Below are positions 16,340 to 23,850 of a stretch of 64,000 bases of DNA, in pieces. The first letter of the stretch is position 1. Each line of letters begins with the position of its first letter. The notes under the pieces are model-generated. The model saw only the letters and a list, made by a program, of their open reading frames with translations, made no database searches and was not told where the DNA came from. Made by a program: the position numbers and the translations under genes. This DNA is from Conexibacter sp. CPCC 206217 (GTDB lineage Bacteria; Actinomycetota; Thermoleophilia; Solirubrobacterales; Solirubrobacteraceae): contig NZ_JAUTDO010000004.1 of assembly GCF_030646165.1 (NCBI RefSeq), forward strand, positions 186,001-250,000, written 5' to 3'.

Positions 16340-16681
16340 TCAGGTGTCTGAGGTGGTGCGCGCTTCGATCGCGGCGCAGTCCCAGCTGTTGAACGTGATC
16401 CGGTCGAAGAATCTCGGCAGCACGATCTCGTTGTTCTCCAACCGCTGCGTCAGCTTCTCCCGCCACGCCGCCATCTCGCCCTCGTACTCGTAGATCGCGA
16501 GGTGCTGCGTCGTCACGTCCTCACCGGCCCTTCTGACCGGCGTGGTCGAGTAGCGCCGCGCGGCCCGGAAGCCCGGAGTCTCGATGTTCTCGCGGACATG
16601 CGTGTGGTACCAGCGGTCGTACTCCTCCGCTGACACATCCGCTGGCTTCTCACTGAAGACGAGGTACAGGCGTTCGGACAT
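16340..16681 (-). CDS. Small dimeric alpha/beta-barrel protein (EthD-like)
   Basis: A 113-residue protein beginning MSERLYLVFSEKPADVSAEE, followed by YDRWYHTHVRENIETPGFRAARRY. The Trp-Tyr-x-x-His motif after a conserved Tyr is typical of EthD/ferredoxin-fold proteins in oxidative catabolic clusters. GAGGAG lies nine bases before the ATG. It sits between the substrate-binding protein gene and the ATPase gene, separated from the former by a strong hairpin. It may bind or isomerise an aromatic intermediate; no function can be stated. Confidence 0.8.
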   Translation of the reverse strand: MSERLYLVFSEKPADVSAEEYDRWYHTHVRENIETPGFRAARRYSTTPVRRAGEDVTTQHLAIYEYEGEMAAWREKLTQRLENNEIVLPRFFDRITFNSWDCAAIEARTTSDT

Positions 16682-16716
16682 CGAGTGACTCCTCGGATCT
16701 CTTCTACGTAAATCGA

Positions 16717-16746
16717 GGGGGCGCGGACCGAATGGTCCGCGCCCCC
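16717..16746 (-). terminator. Strong hairpin downstream of the substrate-binding protein gene
   Basis: A perfect 13-base-pair stem (arms 16717-16729 and 16734-16746, GGGGGCGCGGACC) with a GAAT tetraloop lies 16 bases after the substrate-binding protein stop. On the minus strand it is followed by TCGATTT. It probably protects or ends the abundant binding-protein mRNA and lowers read-through to the genes that follow. Confidence 0.75.
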
Positions 16747-16762
16747 TCCCTGCAGCGATTCG

Positions 16763-18097
16763 TTATCTGGTCGGCTCGACGTTGCCGGGTCTGACGAAGA
16801 CCTTGTCGAGGTACGCATCCGGCGCGTACTCCTGCGTGGTGCCCGTCGGGTCGTCGACCGTGTTCAGCGTGGCGCCGGGCGGCGCGTATCTGTCCACGTT
16901 GTCCGCCGTCACCAGGGCCGGGTTGAGCGGGATGTCGGTGACCTTCAGGCCCTTGCCGTCGAGGATGCGCATCAGGACGCGCCACGCGGCGTCGGCCTGC
17001 TGGACGCCGTTGTAGGCGCTGCCGGCCGTCTCGTAGCCGTCTCTGACGTGATCCTTGAACCAGGACAGCTCGCCCGCCTGGGCGCCGACCATCGTGACCG
17101 GCGGAACCTCGCGGCCAGCCTGCTCGAAGGCCTGGATGATGCCCTGCGCCATGATGCCGTTCTGCAGCACCGCGTCGATTCTCTGCGGGTGGCTGGCGAG
17201 GTACTGGAGCGTCGCCGTCTTGGCCGTCGCGTTGTTCCAGTTGCCGTTGATCTCGCCGATCACCTTGACGTCGGGGCAGGCTCTGATCGAGGCCATGATC
17301 TGGTTGTAGCCAGCGGTCTCGGCCGGGACGCCCGGGATGCCGCGGACGACCAGCACGTTGCCCTTGCCTCTGAGGATGTCCAGCGTCTTGGCCGTACCCG
17401 CCGCGATGTTCGGCGAGTTGACGACGACGGCGTATCTCGAGGGGTTGGTGTTGCCCATCACGACCGTCGGCACGCCCTGCTCGCCGGCCTTCGTGATCGC
17501 CGGGGCGATCGCGTCGCCAGCCAGCGGAAGCATCAGGACGCCGTCGACGCCGTCGCGGACCATCGACTGGTAGCCGGCGATCTGCTGGGCCGGGGTCTCC
17601 GTCGCCTGATCCGGGTTGATCGCCTTCTGCAGCGAGCCCGTGACGATGCCCTGCGCCTTGGCCTCGTTGAAGAGGACCTCGATCTGTCTGTACAGATTGA
17701 CGTTGAACGCGCTGTTGGCTGCGAGCGCGACGAGGCCGATCTTGTACGGCTGCGGCTTGCCTCTGAACGTCTCCCACGGCGATCTGCGGACCGGGCCGGG
17801 GTAGCCGTTGAACTTGTCCTGAACCTCTCTGTCGAGGCTCGTGAGTATGCCGTCGGGATCCGGCGGGGCCTGCAGCGGCACCTGGCCGCACTCGTTGCCG
17901 TTGGCGACCGTGTCGCCGGACGCGGCCGCGCCGCTGTCGTCGCTGGACGTGGTCGAACCAGCCGCCGCCGTCGTCTCCGACGACGAGCCGCTGTCGCCGG
18001 AGGTCCCGGAGGACCCGCACGCGCTCAGCACGACAACCATCAGCACGCTGGCAAGCACGGCCAACAGGCCGCCCAACCGATGCTTCGAATGCCTCAT
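16763..18097 (-). CDS. Sugar-type ABC transporter substrate-binding lipoprotein
   Basis: A 444-residue periplasmic-binding-protein-like lipoprotein. The lipobox LSAC near residue 27 is preceded by a Lys/Arg and hydrophobic signal segment, then a Ser/Gly/Asp linker. The mature part has the Peripla_BP_4 pattern (YKIGLVALAANSAFNVNLYRQ, then GVDGVLMLPLAGDAIAPA). Start is the ATG at 18097 because AGGAGG lies eight bases upstream; the ATG two codons earlier would be too close. It is an apparently monocistronic unit with the best CTATAGGAT palindrome in its leader, 105 bases upstream. It decides the specificity of the importer, which cannot be read from sequence. Confidence 0.94.
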   Translation of the reverse strand: MRHSKHRLGGLLAVLASVLMVVVLSACGSSGTSGDSGSSSETTAAAGSTTSSDDSGAAASGDTVANGNECGQVPLQAPPDPDGILTSLDREVQDKFNGYPGPVRRSPWETFRGKPQPYKIGLVALAANSAFNVNLYRQIEVLFNEAKAQGIVTGSLQKAINPDQATETPAQQIAGYQSMVRDGVDGVLMLPLAGDAIAPAITKAGEQGVPTVVMGNTNPSRYAVVVNSPNIAAGTAKTLDILRGKGNVLVVRGIPGVPAETAGYNQIMASIRACPDVKVIGEINGNWNNATAKTATLQYLASHPQRIDAVLQNGIMAQGIIQAFEQAGREVPPVTMVGAQAGELSWFKDHVRDGYETAGSAYNGVQQADAAWRVLMRILDGKGLKVTDIPLNPALVTADNVDRYAPPGATLNTVDDPTGTTQEYAPDAYLDKVFVRPGNVEPTR

Positions 18098-18201
18098 GCC
18101 CATCTCTCCTCCTGGTCTCGCCAGCCCCCTCAGGGCTGGCCGACTGGCCTCCCGCACTCTCCTGCGCGGGAGGCTCTCACCACTACGAACTACCTCAGCA
18201 C

Positions 18202-18226
18202 AATCCTATAGGATTTGCTAGAGGAT
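18202..18226 (-). promoter_or_regulatory. Perfect AATCCTATAGGATT palindrome plus a second copy
   Basis: A 14-base perfect palindrome at 18202-18215 is followed directly by a 9-of-12 copy, TTGCTAGAGGAT (18215-18226). It lies in the 152-base gap between the dioxygenase stop and the substrate-binding protein start and serves the latter. It is the best match to the motif shared across the cluster and the best candidate for a full operator. Confidence 0.7.
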
Positions 18227-18249
18227 ATGAAATCAATTGATGAGCGCGC

Positions 18250-19278
18250 TCACGCCATCGCTTCGCTGCGGGACTTGCGCTCGTCCACGCTGGCCACTCG
18301 GGTCTCCAGCACCTTGCCGTCGAGCCCCAGCACCTCAGAGGACTCCTCGTACCAGCTGTCCGGCGCTCTCGTGCCCCAGAACGAGCGGCAGCGGGGGTCG
18401 GAGACCGACCAGCGCAGCGGCTTGTGATCCGGGTCGCCCGTCCAGTAGTCGCACGAGTACAGCTCGATGCGATGGCCGTCGGGATCGCGCAGGTAGACGA
18501 AGAACGCGTTCGAGACGCCGTGGCGGCCCGGGCCGCGCTCGATCGAGCCGACGTAGCCGGCCGCCGCGAGCTGGTCGCAGGCGCGCAGCACGCTCGCCGG
18601 CTCCGCCACCCACAGCCCGAGGTGGTGCAGACGCGGGCCCTTGCCCGCCGTCAGCGCCACGTCGTGCACGCCCGGCTTGCGCAGTAGCCACGCGCCGGTG
18701 ACACGCTCGTCGTCGCCGTCGGTGGAGATGTACTCCGAGCAGCGGAAGCCGAGCGTGCGCCAGAAGGCGAACGCCTCCTCGGCCTCCGGCACGTGCAGGT
18801 TGAAGTGATCGAAGCGCAGGATCGGCGCGCCGCGGTGCAGGTCGAAACGCTGCAGCTGCGGGTCGAACTGCTCGATCTCGTAGAAGAACTCGAGCGGGAA
18901 GCCGAACGGATCGCTCGCGCGCAGCACTCTGCCCATCCCGACGAGCTCGCCCTCGATCCACTCGACGCGGCCGCCAGCCGCCTCGATCGCGACGGCGATC
19001 GGTGCGAGATCGGCCTCGGAGCGGACGCGAAAGCCGATCCGGCTGACCGCGGCGAGCGGCGCTTGGCGCAGCACGATCGAGTGGTGCTGGCGCTCTTCCC
19101 AGCCGCGCAGGTACAGCGCGTCCTCGGTCCGCGCGCTCACCAGCATGCCGAGCTGACCGACGTAGAACTCCTCGGATCTGGCGAGGTCGGTCACGTGCAG
19201 CTCGCCGTAGGCGGCGCGCAGGATGTCGAAGGACGGCTGCTCGACCTCAGCGGCCAGCAGCTCGACGACGTTGGTCAC
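18250..19278 (-). CDS. hpaD: Homoprotocatechuate (3,4-dihydroxyphenylacetate) 2,3-dioxygenase
   Basis: An extradiol ring-cleavage enzyme of 342 residues with two vicinal-oxygen-chelate modules. Likely metal ligands are His158 (RFDHFNLHVP), His219 (RLHHLGLWVA) and Glu272 (HRIELYS), with spacing like that of characterised HPCD/MndD enzymes. The stretch IERGPGRHGVSNAFFVYL and the following CDYWTGDPDHKP agree closely with that subgroup, as does the C-terminal WGTRAPDSWYEESSEVL. It opens the ring of a catechol with an acetate-type side chain. It lies 21 bases behind hpaE in the same operon. A different side chain is possible. Confidence 0.9.
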   Translation of the reverse strand: MTNVVELLAAEVEQPSFDILRAAYGELHVTDLARSEEFYVGQLGMLVSARTEDALYLRGWEERQHHSIVLRQAPLAAVSRIGFRVRSEADLAPIAVAIEAAGGRVEWIEGELVGMGRVLRASDPFGFPLEFFYEIEQFDPQLQRFDLHRGAPILRFDHFNLHVPEAEEAFAFWRTLGFRCSEYISTDGDDERVTGAWLLRKPGVHDVALTAGKGPRLHHLGLWVAEPASVLRACDQLAAAGYVGSIERGPGRHGVSNAFFVYLRDPDGHRIELYSCDYWTGDPDHKPLRWSVSDPRCRSFWGTRAPDSWYEESSEVLGLDGKVLETRVASVDERKSRSEAMA

Positions 19279-19299
19279 AGCAATTCCTCCTTGAAAGGG

Positions 19300-20838
19300 T
19301 CAGTCGGGATCGCCGAGGCCGAGCCGCGGAATCCTGTGCGTGCCGAGCGCCACGTGGACGATCTCCAACTCGCAGTAGAAGTCGAATGCGTAGTCGCCGC
19401 CCTCGCGGCCGATCCCCGATGCCTTCACGCCGCCGAACGGGGTGCGCAGGTCGCGCACGTTCTGCGAGTTGATCCAGCACATCCCTGTGTCGATCGCGTG
19501 CGCGACGCGATGCCCCCGCTGGATGTCGTTCGTCCAGACGTATGCGGCCAGGCCGTACGGCGTCGCGTTCGCGAGCCGGACCGCGTCCGCCTCGTCGTCG
19601 AACGGCATCGCGACGAGGACCGGACCGAAGATCTCCTCCTGGAAGACCTTCATGTGCTCGTTCACGTCGGCGATCACGGTCGCCTCGAGGAAGCAGCCGT
19701 CGGGCAGCGACTCCGGGCGGTTGCCGCCGGCGAGCACGCGCGCGCCCTCGTCGCGGGCCGACTGGACGTAGCCGAGCACGCGCTCGTGGTGCTCGGGGCC
19801 GATCAGCGGACCCAGCTCCGTGCGCGTGTCGAACGGGTCGCCGACGCGGATGTTGCGCGCGCGCTCGGCGACGGCCTCGACGACCTGGTCGTAGAGCCCG
19901 CGCTGCACCAGCAGCCGCGAGCCGGCGGTGCAGCGCTGACCGTTCATCGTGAAGATCTGCGCGACCGCGGCGTCGACCGCCAGCTCCGGATCGGCGTCGT
20001 CGAAGACGACCACCGGGGACTTGCCGCCGAGCTCGACCGAGGAGCGCTTCAGCGTCGGAGCGCCCGCGGCGATCACGAGCTTGCCCGTCGAGGTCTCACC
20101 TGTGAAGCAGAGCAGATCGACACCGGGATGCGCCGAAAGCGGCGCACCGGCCGTCTCACCAAAACCCTGCACGACGTTGAAGACGCCGTCGGGCAGCTCG
20201 GCCTCGGCCATCACCTCGGCGAGCAGCGTCGCCGTCAGCGGCGACCACTCCGCGGGCTTCAGCACGACCGTGTTGCCGGCCGCCAGCGCGGGCGCGATGC
20301 GCCACGTCGACAGCATCAGCGGCGCGTTCCAGGGCATGATCATGCCCGCCACGCCGACCGGCTTGCGGATCGTGTAGTTGAGGAACTCGTCGCCGACCTG
20401 GAAGGCGCGGCCGTGCAGCTCAGGCACGACGCCGGCGTAGTACTCGAAGTTCATCGCGGCGCGACCGGCGAGTCTCTTCATCTGCGCTATCGGCATGCCG
20501 ATGTCGCACACCTCGCGCTCGACGAACTCGTCGGCGTGGACCCGGATCAGCTCCGCGATGCGCCGCAGCACGGCCGCGCGCTTCTCGGCGCTCAGGCGCG
20601 GCCAAGGGCCCTCGTCGAAGGCGCGGCGGGCGGCGGCGACAGCAGCATCGACGTCCTCCGCGCGACCGTCGCTGGCCTCGGCCAGGACCACGCCGTTGGC
20701 AGGATTCGCGGTCGTGAACGTGCCCCCGGCGACGCTCGGACGAAATGCCCCGTCGATGTAGTGCTGCTGCAGCGGGAACCGGTTGGCCTCCACCGCAGGC
20801 GCCGTCGCCGCGAGCGGTTCCGCGTGCGGTTGCGTCAT
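19300..20838 (-). CDS. hpaE: Aldehyde dehydrogenase, probably 5-carboxymethyl-2-hydroxymuconate semialdehyde dehydrogenase
   Basis: A 512-residue ALDH with catalytic Cys in MNGQRCTAGSRLL, Glu in VELGGKSPVVV and the loop CFTGETSTGK. The N-terminal FPLQQHYIDGAFRPS and the overall context fit HpaE, which oxidises the ring-cleavage product of HpaD. The HpaE assignment rests mainly on position directly upstream of hpaD. ATG at 20838 is preceded by a leader containing an ATCCTATAGGTT element about 40 bases upstream. Confidence 0.85.
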   Translation of the reverse strand: MTQPHAEPLAATAPAVEANRFPLQQHYIDGAFRPSVAGGTFTTANPANGVVLAEASDGRAEDVDAAVAAARRAFDEGPWPRLSAEKRAAVLRRIAELIRVHADEFVEREVCDIGMPIAQMKRLAGRAAMNFEYYAGVVPELHGRAFQVGDEFLNYTIRKPVGVAGMIMPWNAPLMLSTWRIAPALAAGNTVVLKPAEWSPLTATLLAEVMAEAELPDGVFNVVQGFGETAGAPLSAHPGVDLLCFTGETSTGKLVIAAGAPTLKRSSVELGGKSPVVVFDDADPELAVDAAVAQIFTMNGQRCTAGSRLLVQRGLYDQVVEAVAERARNIRVGDPFDTRTELGPLIGPEHHERVLGYVQSARDEGARVLAGGNRPESLPDGCFLEATVIADVNEHMKVFQEEIFGPVLVAMPFDDEADAVRLANATPYGLAAYVWTNDIQRGHRVAHAIDTGMCWINSQNVRDLRTPFGGVKASGIGREGGDYAFDFYCELEIVHVALGTHRIPRLGLGDPD

Positions 20839-20877
20839 GTGCGCTCCTCATTCCGTCCGTGCACAAGCATGCAGGGG

Positions 20878-20889
20878 ATCCTATAGGTT
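20878..20889 (-). promoter_or_regulatory. ATCCTATAGGTT element before hpaE-hpaD
   Basis: Eleven of twelve positions match the cluster motif. On the hpaE strand it reads GAAAACCTATAGGATC, about 40 bases before the ATG. It lies in the 94-base divergent gap to the NAD(P)-binding protein gene, which could share the control. Confidence 0.6.
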
Positions 20890-20932
20890 TTCTGATCGGA
20901 GATGGCAACACCAAATGATTTGAGGAGATGCG

Positions 20933-21583
20933 ATGGCTGATCTGATCGTGTTCGGAGCGGGTGGCCAGCTCGGCCGGATGCTGGTTGCGGAGGCGCTCAC
21001 GCGCGGGCTCACGGTGACCGCCGTCGTGCGCGATCCCGCCGCGCAGCAGCAGCTCGCGGGTGACGGCGTGACCGTCGTCACGGCCGACGCGACGTCCGCG
21101 GACGCGGTCGCCGAGGTCGCCGCCGGACACGCGACCGCGATCAGCGCCGTCGGTCCCGCGGCCGACTCGCCGCGCGACTACCTGGCATCGCTGCAGCTCG
21201 CGATCCTCGACGGAAGTGGGCGCGCAGGCGTCGAGCGGCTGCTCGTCGTCGGCGGTGCCGGCAGCCTCGAGCTGGCGCCGGGCGAGCGGCTCGTGCACAC
21301 GCCGGACTTCCCGCAGGTCGCGCTGCCGACCGCGCTCGCGCACGCGGACGCGCTCGACGCGATCAAGGCGGCGAGCACCGAGGTCGACTGGGTCGTCGTC
21401 TCCCCGCCGGCGATATTCGCCCCCGACGGCGAGCGGACCGGCAGCTACCGCGTCGGCGACAACAGATTCATGACGTCGGAGGACGGCGGCAGCCACGGCT
21501 CCTACGCCGACTACGCGATCGCCCTGCTGGACGAGGTGCAGACTGCCGCGCACTCGCGCGCGCACATCTGCGTCGCGGACTGA
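20933..21583 (+). CDS. NAD(P)-binding Rossmann-fold protein (NmrA/YwnB-like)
   Basis: A 216-residue atypical short-chain dehydrogenase. MADLIVFGAGGQLGRMLVAEAL provides the dinucleotide site, VVRDP follows as the second strand and VERLLVVGGAGSL as the fourth. The classic YxxxK catalytic pair is not evident, as in flavin-reductase-like or regulatory members. GAGGAG lies seven bases before the ATG. It diverges from hpaE across the shared operator region, so it may belong to the regulon. Confidence 0.85.
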   Translation: MADLIVFGAGGQLGRMLVAEALTRGLTVTAVVRDPAAQQQLAGDGVTVVTADATSADAVAEVAAGHATAISAVGPAADSPRDYLASLQLAILDGSGRAGVERLLVVGGAGSLELAPGERLVHTPDFPQVALPTALAHADALDAIKAASTEVDWVVVSPPAIFAPDGERTGSYRVGDNRFMTSEDGGSHGSYADYAIALLDEVQTAAHSRAHICVAD

Positions 21584-21708
21584 GCAGTTGAGCTGACGGG
21601 TGCGGTGCGATGCGGGCGGCTGCGGGCCACCCGCCCGCCTGCCTCGTCATCATCTGCGTGCGTCGCGCGGCGGCGCCTTCGCCGCACGACGATGGAGCGC
21701 AGAGAGAG

Positions 21709-22413
21709 ATGAAGCTGATCGGAGCCGGCCTCGCCCGCACCGCCACGACGACGCAGATGGTCGCGTTGGAGATGCTCGGGATCGGGCCCTGCTACCACAT
21801 GCGCAACATGCTCCAGGAGCTGCCCACGAGCGTGCCGCTGTGGGAGGACGCGCGCGACGGCAACGCCGACTGGAGCGCGATCTTCGGCGACTGCACGACG
21901 ACCGTCGACTGGCCGTCGGCCTACTTCTACCGCGAGCTGATGGACGTCTACCCGGACGCGAAGGTGCTGCTCAGCGTGCGCGACGGCGCCGCGTGGGAGG
22001 CGAGCATGCGCGAGACGGTCTACGCGATGTTCTACGGCGACTCGGTGATGGCGCACATGCTGCGGGCGCGCTACCACGTCGATCCGCTGTGGCGGCGCTA
22101 CATGGACGTCGTGCGCAGCATCTCGTTCGAGCAGCGCGGCCCGTACGCCGGCAGCCACCACGACCGCGAGTCGCTGATCGCGGCGGCCGAGCGCTGGAAC
22201 GACGAGGTCAAGGCGACCGTCCCCGCCGACCGGCTCGTCGTGTGGCAGCCGGCCGACGGCTGGGAGCCGATCTGCGAGGCGCTCGGCGTGCCGGTCCCCG
22301 ACCAGCCGCTGCCCCACGTCAACGACACGCAGGGCTTCAAGGACATGCTGATCGGCGGCTCGCTGCAGTCGCTGAACGCGTGGTGGGAGCAGACCCACCC
22401 CGCCGCGGCCTGA
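21709..22413 (+). CDS. Sulfotransferase-family protein (Sulfotransfer_4 type)
   Basis: A 234-residue protein beginning MKLIGAGLARTATTTQMVAL, with EMLGIGPCYHM following, the signature of the P-loop-like sulfotransferase group common in actinobacteria. KVLLSVRDGAAWEASM carries the 3'-phosphate-binding Arg. ATG at 21709 is preceded by purine-rich GCAGAGAGAG. The acceptor is unknown; many members of this group have no tested activity. A hairpin follows ten bases after the stop. Confidence 0.8.
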   Translation: MKLIGAGLARTATTTQMVALEMLGIGPCYHMRNMLQELPTSVPLWEDARDGNADWSAIFGDCTTTVDWPSAYFYRELMDVYPDAKVLLSVRDGAAWEASMRETVYAMFYGDSVMAHMLRARYHVDPLWRRYMDVVRSISFEQRGPYAGSHHDRESLIAAAERWNDEVKATVPADRLVVWQPADGWEPICEALGVPVPDQPLPHVNDTQGFKDMLIGGSLQSLNAWWEQTHPAAA

Positions 22414-22422
22414 GGACGGCGC

Positions 22423-22442
22423 GCCCCGTGCGATCACGGGGC
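22423..22442 (+). terminator. Hairpin after the sulfotransferase-family gene
   Basis: GCCCCGTG / CACGGGGC, eight base pairs, CGAT loop, starting ten bases after the stop codon. No T-tract. Confidence 0.6.
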
Positions 22443-22588
22443 GGCGCGAGTCGTTCACTTCTTCTCGCCGGCTCTCGCTCGCTGCGGCGCGGCCGGGCGC
22501 GTGGCCGGCGACGGTCGCGCGGCGGCGCGCGCTCAACGCGATGCGTCACGAGCGCACGGCGGCGGCGAAGCCTGCCGTTGCTGATCAA

Positions 22589-22620
22589 GATCTTCTCGCG
22601 CGCGGGCGCGCGAGAAGATC
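22589..22620. repeat. 32-base near-perfect palindrome
   Basis: Fifteen paired bases on each side of a two-base GG centre (arms 22589-22603 and 22606-22620, beginning GATCTTCTCGCGCGC). It lies inside the 389-base gap at the start of a possible gene remnant. It could extrude as a cruciform or mark a rearrangement point. Confidence 0.6.
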
Positions 22621-22802
22621 GCGCTGAGCGACAACGCGGCCGAGCAGGAGTTCCTCAGCGAGCAGCTCGCCGCGGCGATGGGGGCGGGCGCGTGATTCGC
22701 GCGCACCGATCGAACGCGGCACGCGGACAGCTGGATCCTCAAGCGATCCGCTCCGCCCGTCGATGACGGGACTGTTCCCCTGACGAGAGCGAGCACCCGC
22801 GC

Positions 22803-23819
22803 ATGTGCACCACCTTCCGGCTGACGACGAACGACGGCGCCCCGATCGTCGGGCGCACGATGGAGTTCGGCGCCGACCTGGACTGGCGGCTGGCGATCGT
22901 GCCGCAGGGGACGCGGTTCGCCGGCACCGCGCCGGACGGAGCGAGCGGCCGGCGCTGGACCGCGCGACACGGCTTCACCGGAGTGACCGCGCTCGGCCGC
23001 ATGTCCGCCACCGACGGCGTCAACGACGCCGGGCTGTACGCGGGTCTGCTGTACCTGCCTGGCTTCGCGCAGTACGAGGCGGCGGACGGCGTCGCGGCGG
23101 AGGACCTGATCTCCCCCGACGAAGTCGCCTCACTCGTGCTGGCGAGCGCTTCGTCGGTGGAGGAGGCGGTCGACGCCGTCTCCTCGGTCGTCGTCTGGAA
23201 CCGGATCGAAGAGGTCCTCGGCGGCATCCTCCCGATTCACCTGGTGCTGCACGACCGCAGCGGCGCGGCCGCCGTGGTCGAGTGGGTCGACGGCGAGCGC
23301 CACGTGCACGAGAACCGGCTCGGTGTCTGCACCAACGCGCCGCCGTTCGACTGGCACCTGATCAACCTGCGCAACTTCGTCAACCTCAGCGCGACGAACG
23401 TCGCGCCGTTGGAGCTCGACGGCGCGCAGATCGCCGGCCTCGGCCAGGGCACCGGCCTGCTCGGCCTGCCGGGCGACTGGACCCCGCCCTCGCGCTTCGT
23501 CCGTGCAACCGCGATGGCGCAAGCGACCCTGAAGGTCGACGGCCCCGACGCCGGCATGCTCGCCGCCTTCCACGTCGTCAACGCGTTCGACATCCCCAAG
23601 GGCGTGGTCCGCGGCCCCGACGGCGGCGACTACACCGCCTGGTCCAGCGTCGTCGACCTCGCCGGCGGCCGCTACGCCGTGCGGACCTACGAGGATCCGA
23701 CGCCGCGGCTGGTGACGTTGGGAGAACTGGACCTCAGCACCGGCGCCGAGGTCCAGTCGCTCCCGCTGCCGTCACAATCGGCGTTCCTGCCGTGGTCCGC
23801 GGTCGAAAGCCGAACGTGA
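22803..23819 (+). CDS. Linear amide C-N hydrolase (choloylglycine hydrolase/penicillin V acylase family)
   Basis: A 338-residue Ntn hydrolase. The chain begins Met-Cys (MCTTFRLTTNDG), so Cys2 becomes the N-terminal nucleophile after Met removal. VGRTMEFGADLDWRLAIVPQG with the catalytic Arg and Asp, and later GVCTNAPPFDWHLINLRNF with the conserved Asn-x-P region, are family marks. Substrates include bile-salt amides, penicillin V and acyl-homoserine lactones. No signal peptide is present, so it is probably cytoplasmic. Shine-Dalgarno is weak. Confidence 0.9.
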   Translation: MCTTFRLTTNDGAPIVGRTMEFGADLDWRLAIVPQGTRFAGTAPDGASGRRWTARHGFTGVTALGRMSATDGVNDAGLYAGLLYLPGFAQYEAADGVAAEDLISPDEVASLVLASASSVEEAVDAVSSVVVWNRIEEVLGGILPIHLVLHDRSGAAAVVEWVDGERHVHENRLGVCTNAPPFDWHLINLRNFVNLSATNVAPLELDGAQIAGLGQGTGLLGLPGDWTPPSRFVRATAMAQATLKVDGPDAGMLAAFHVVNAFDIPKGVVRGPDGGDYTAWSSVVDLAGGRYAVRTYEDPTPRLVTLGELDLSTGAEVQSLPLPSQSAFLPWSAVESRT

Positions 23820-23850
23820 TCATGCATGCGGACGCCGATAGGATCGCCCC

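Larger units (their letters stand above)
22414..22802. other. 389-base gap with a possible gene remnant
   Basis: No intact gene. It holds a terminator hairpin (22423-22442) and a 32-base near-perfect palindrome (22589-22620). On the plus strand a short open stretch reads AREKIALSDNAAEQEFLSEQ and ends at a TGA at 22693-22695; it looks like the codon-biased C-terminal end of a lost gene. Nothing else could be assigned. Confidence 0.4.

Noticed and set aside
23833..23844. CGCCGATAGGAT before the FAD monooxygenase as a further cluster operator
   Set aside because: Only the right half matches. It fits a simple TAGGAT -10 box of a leaderless transcript, and the gene is outside the catabolic cluster.
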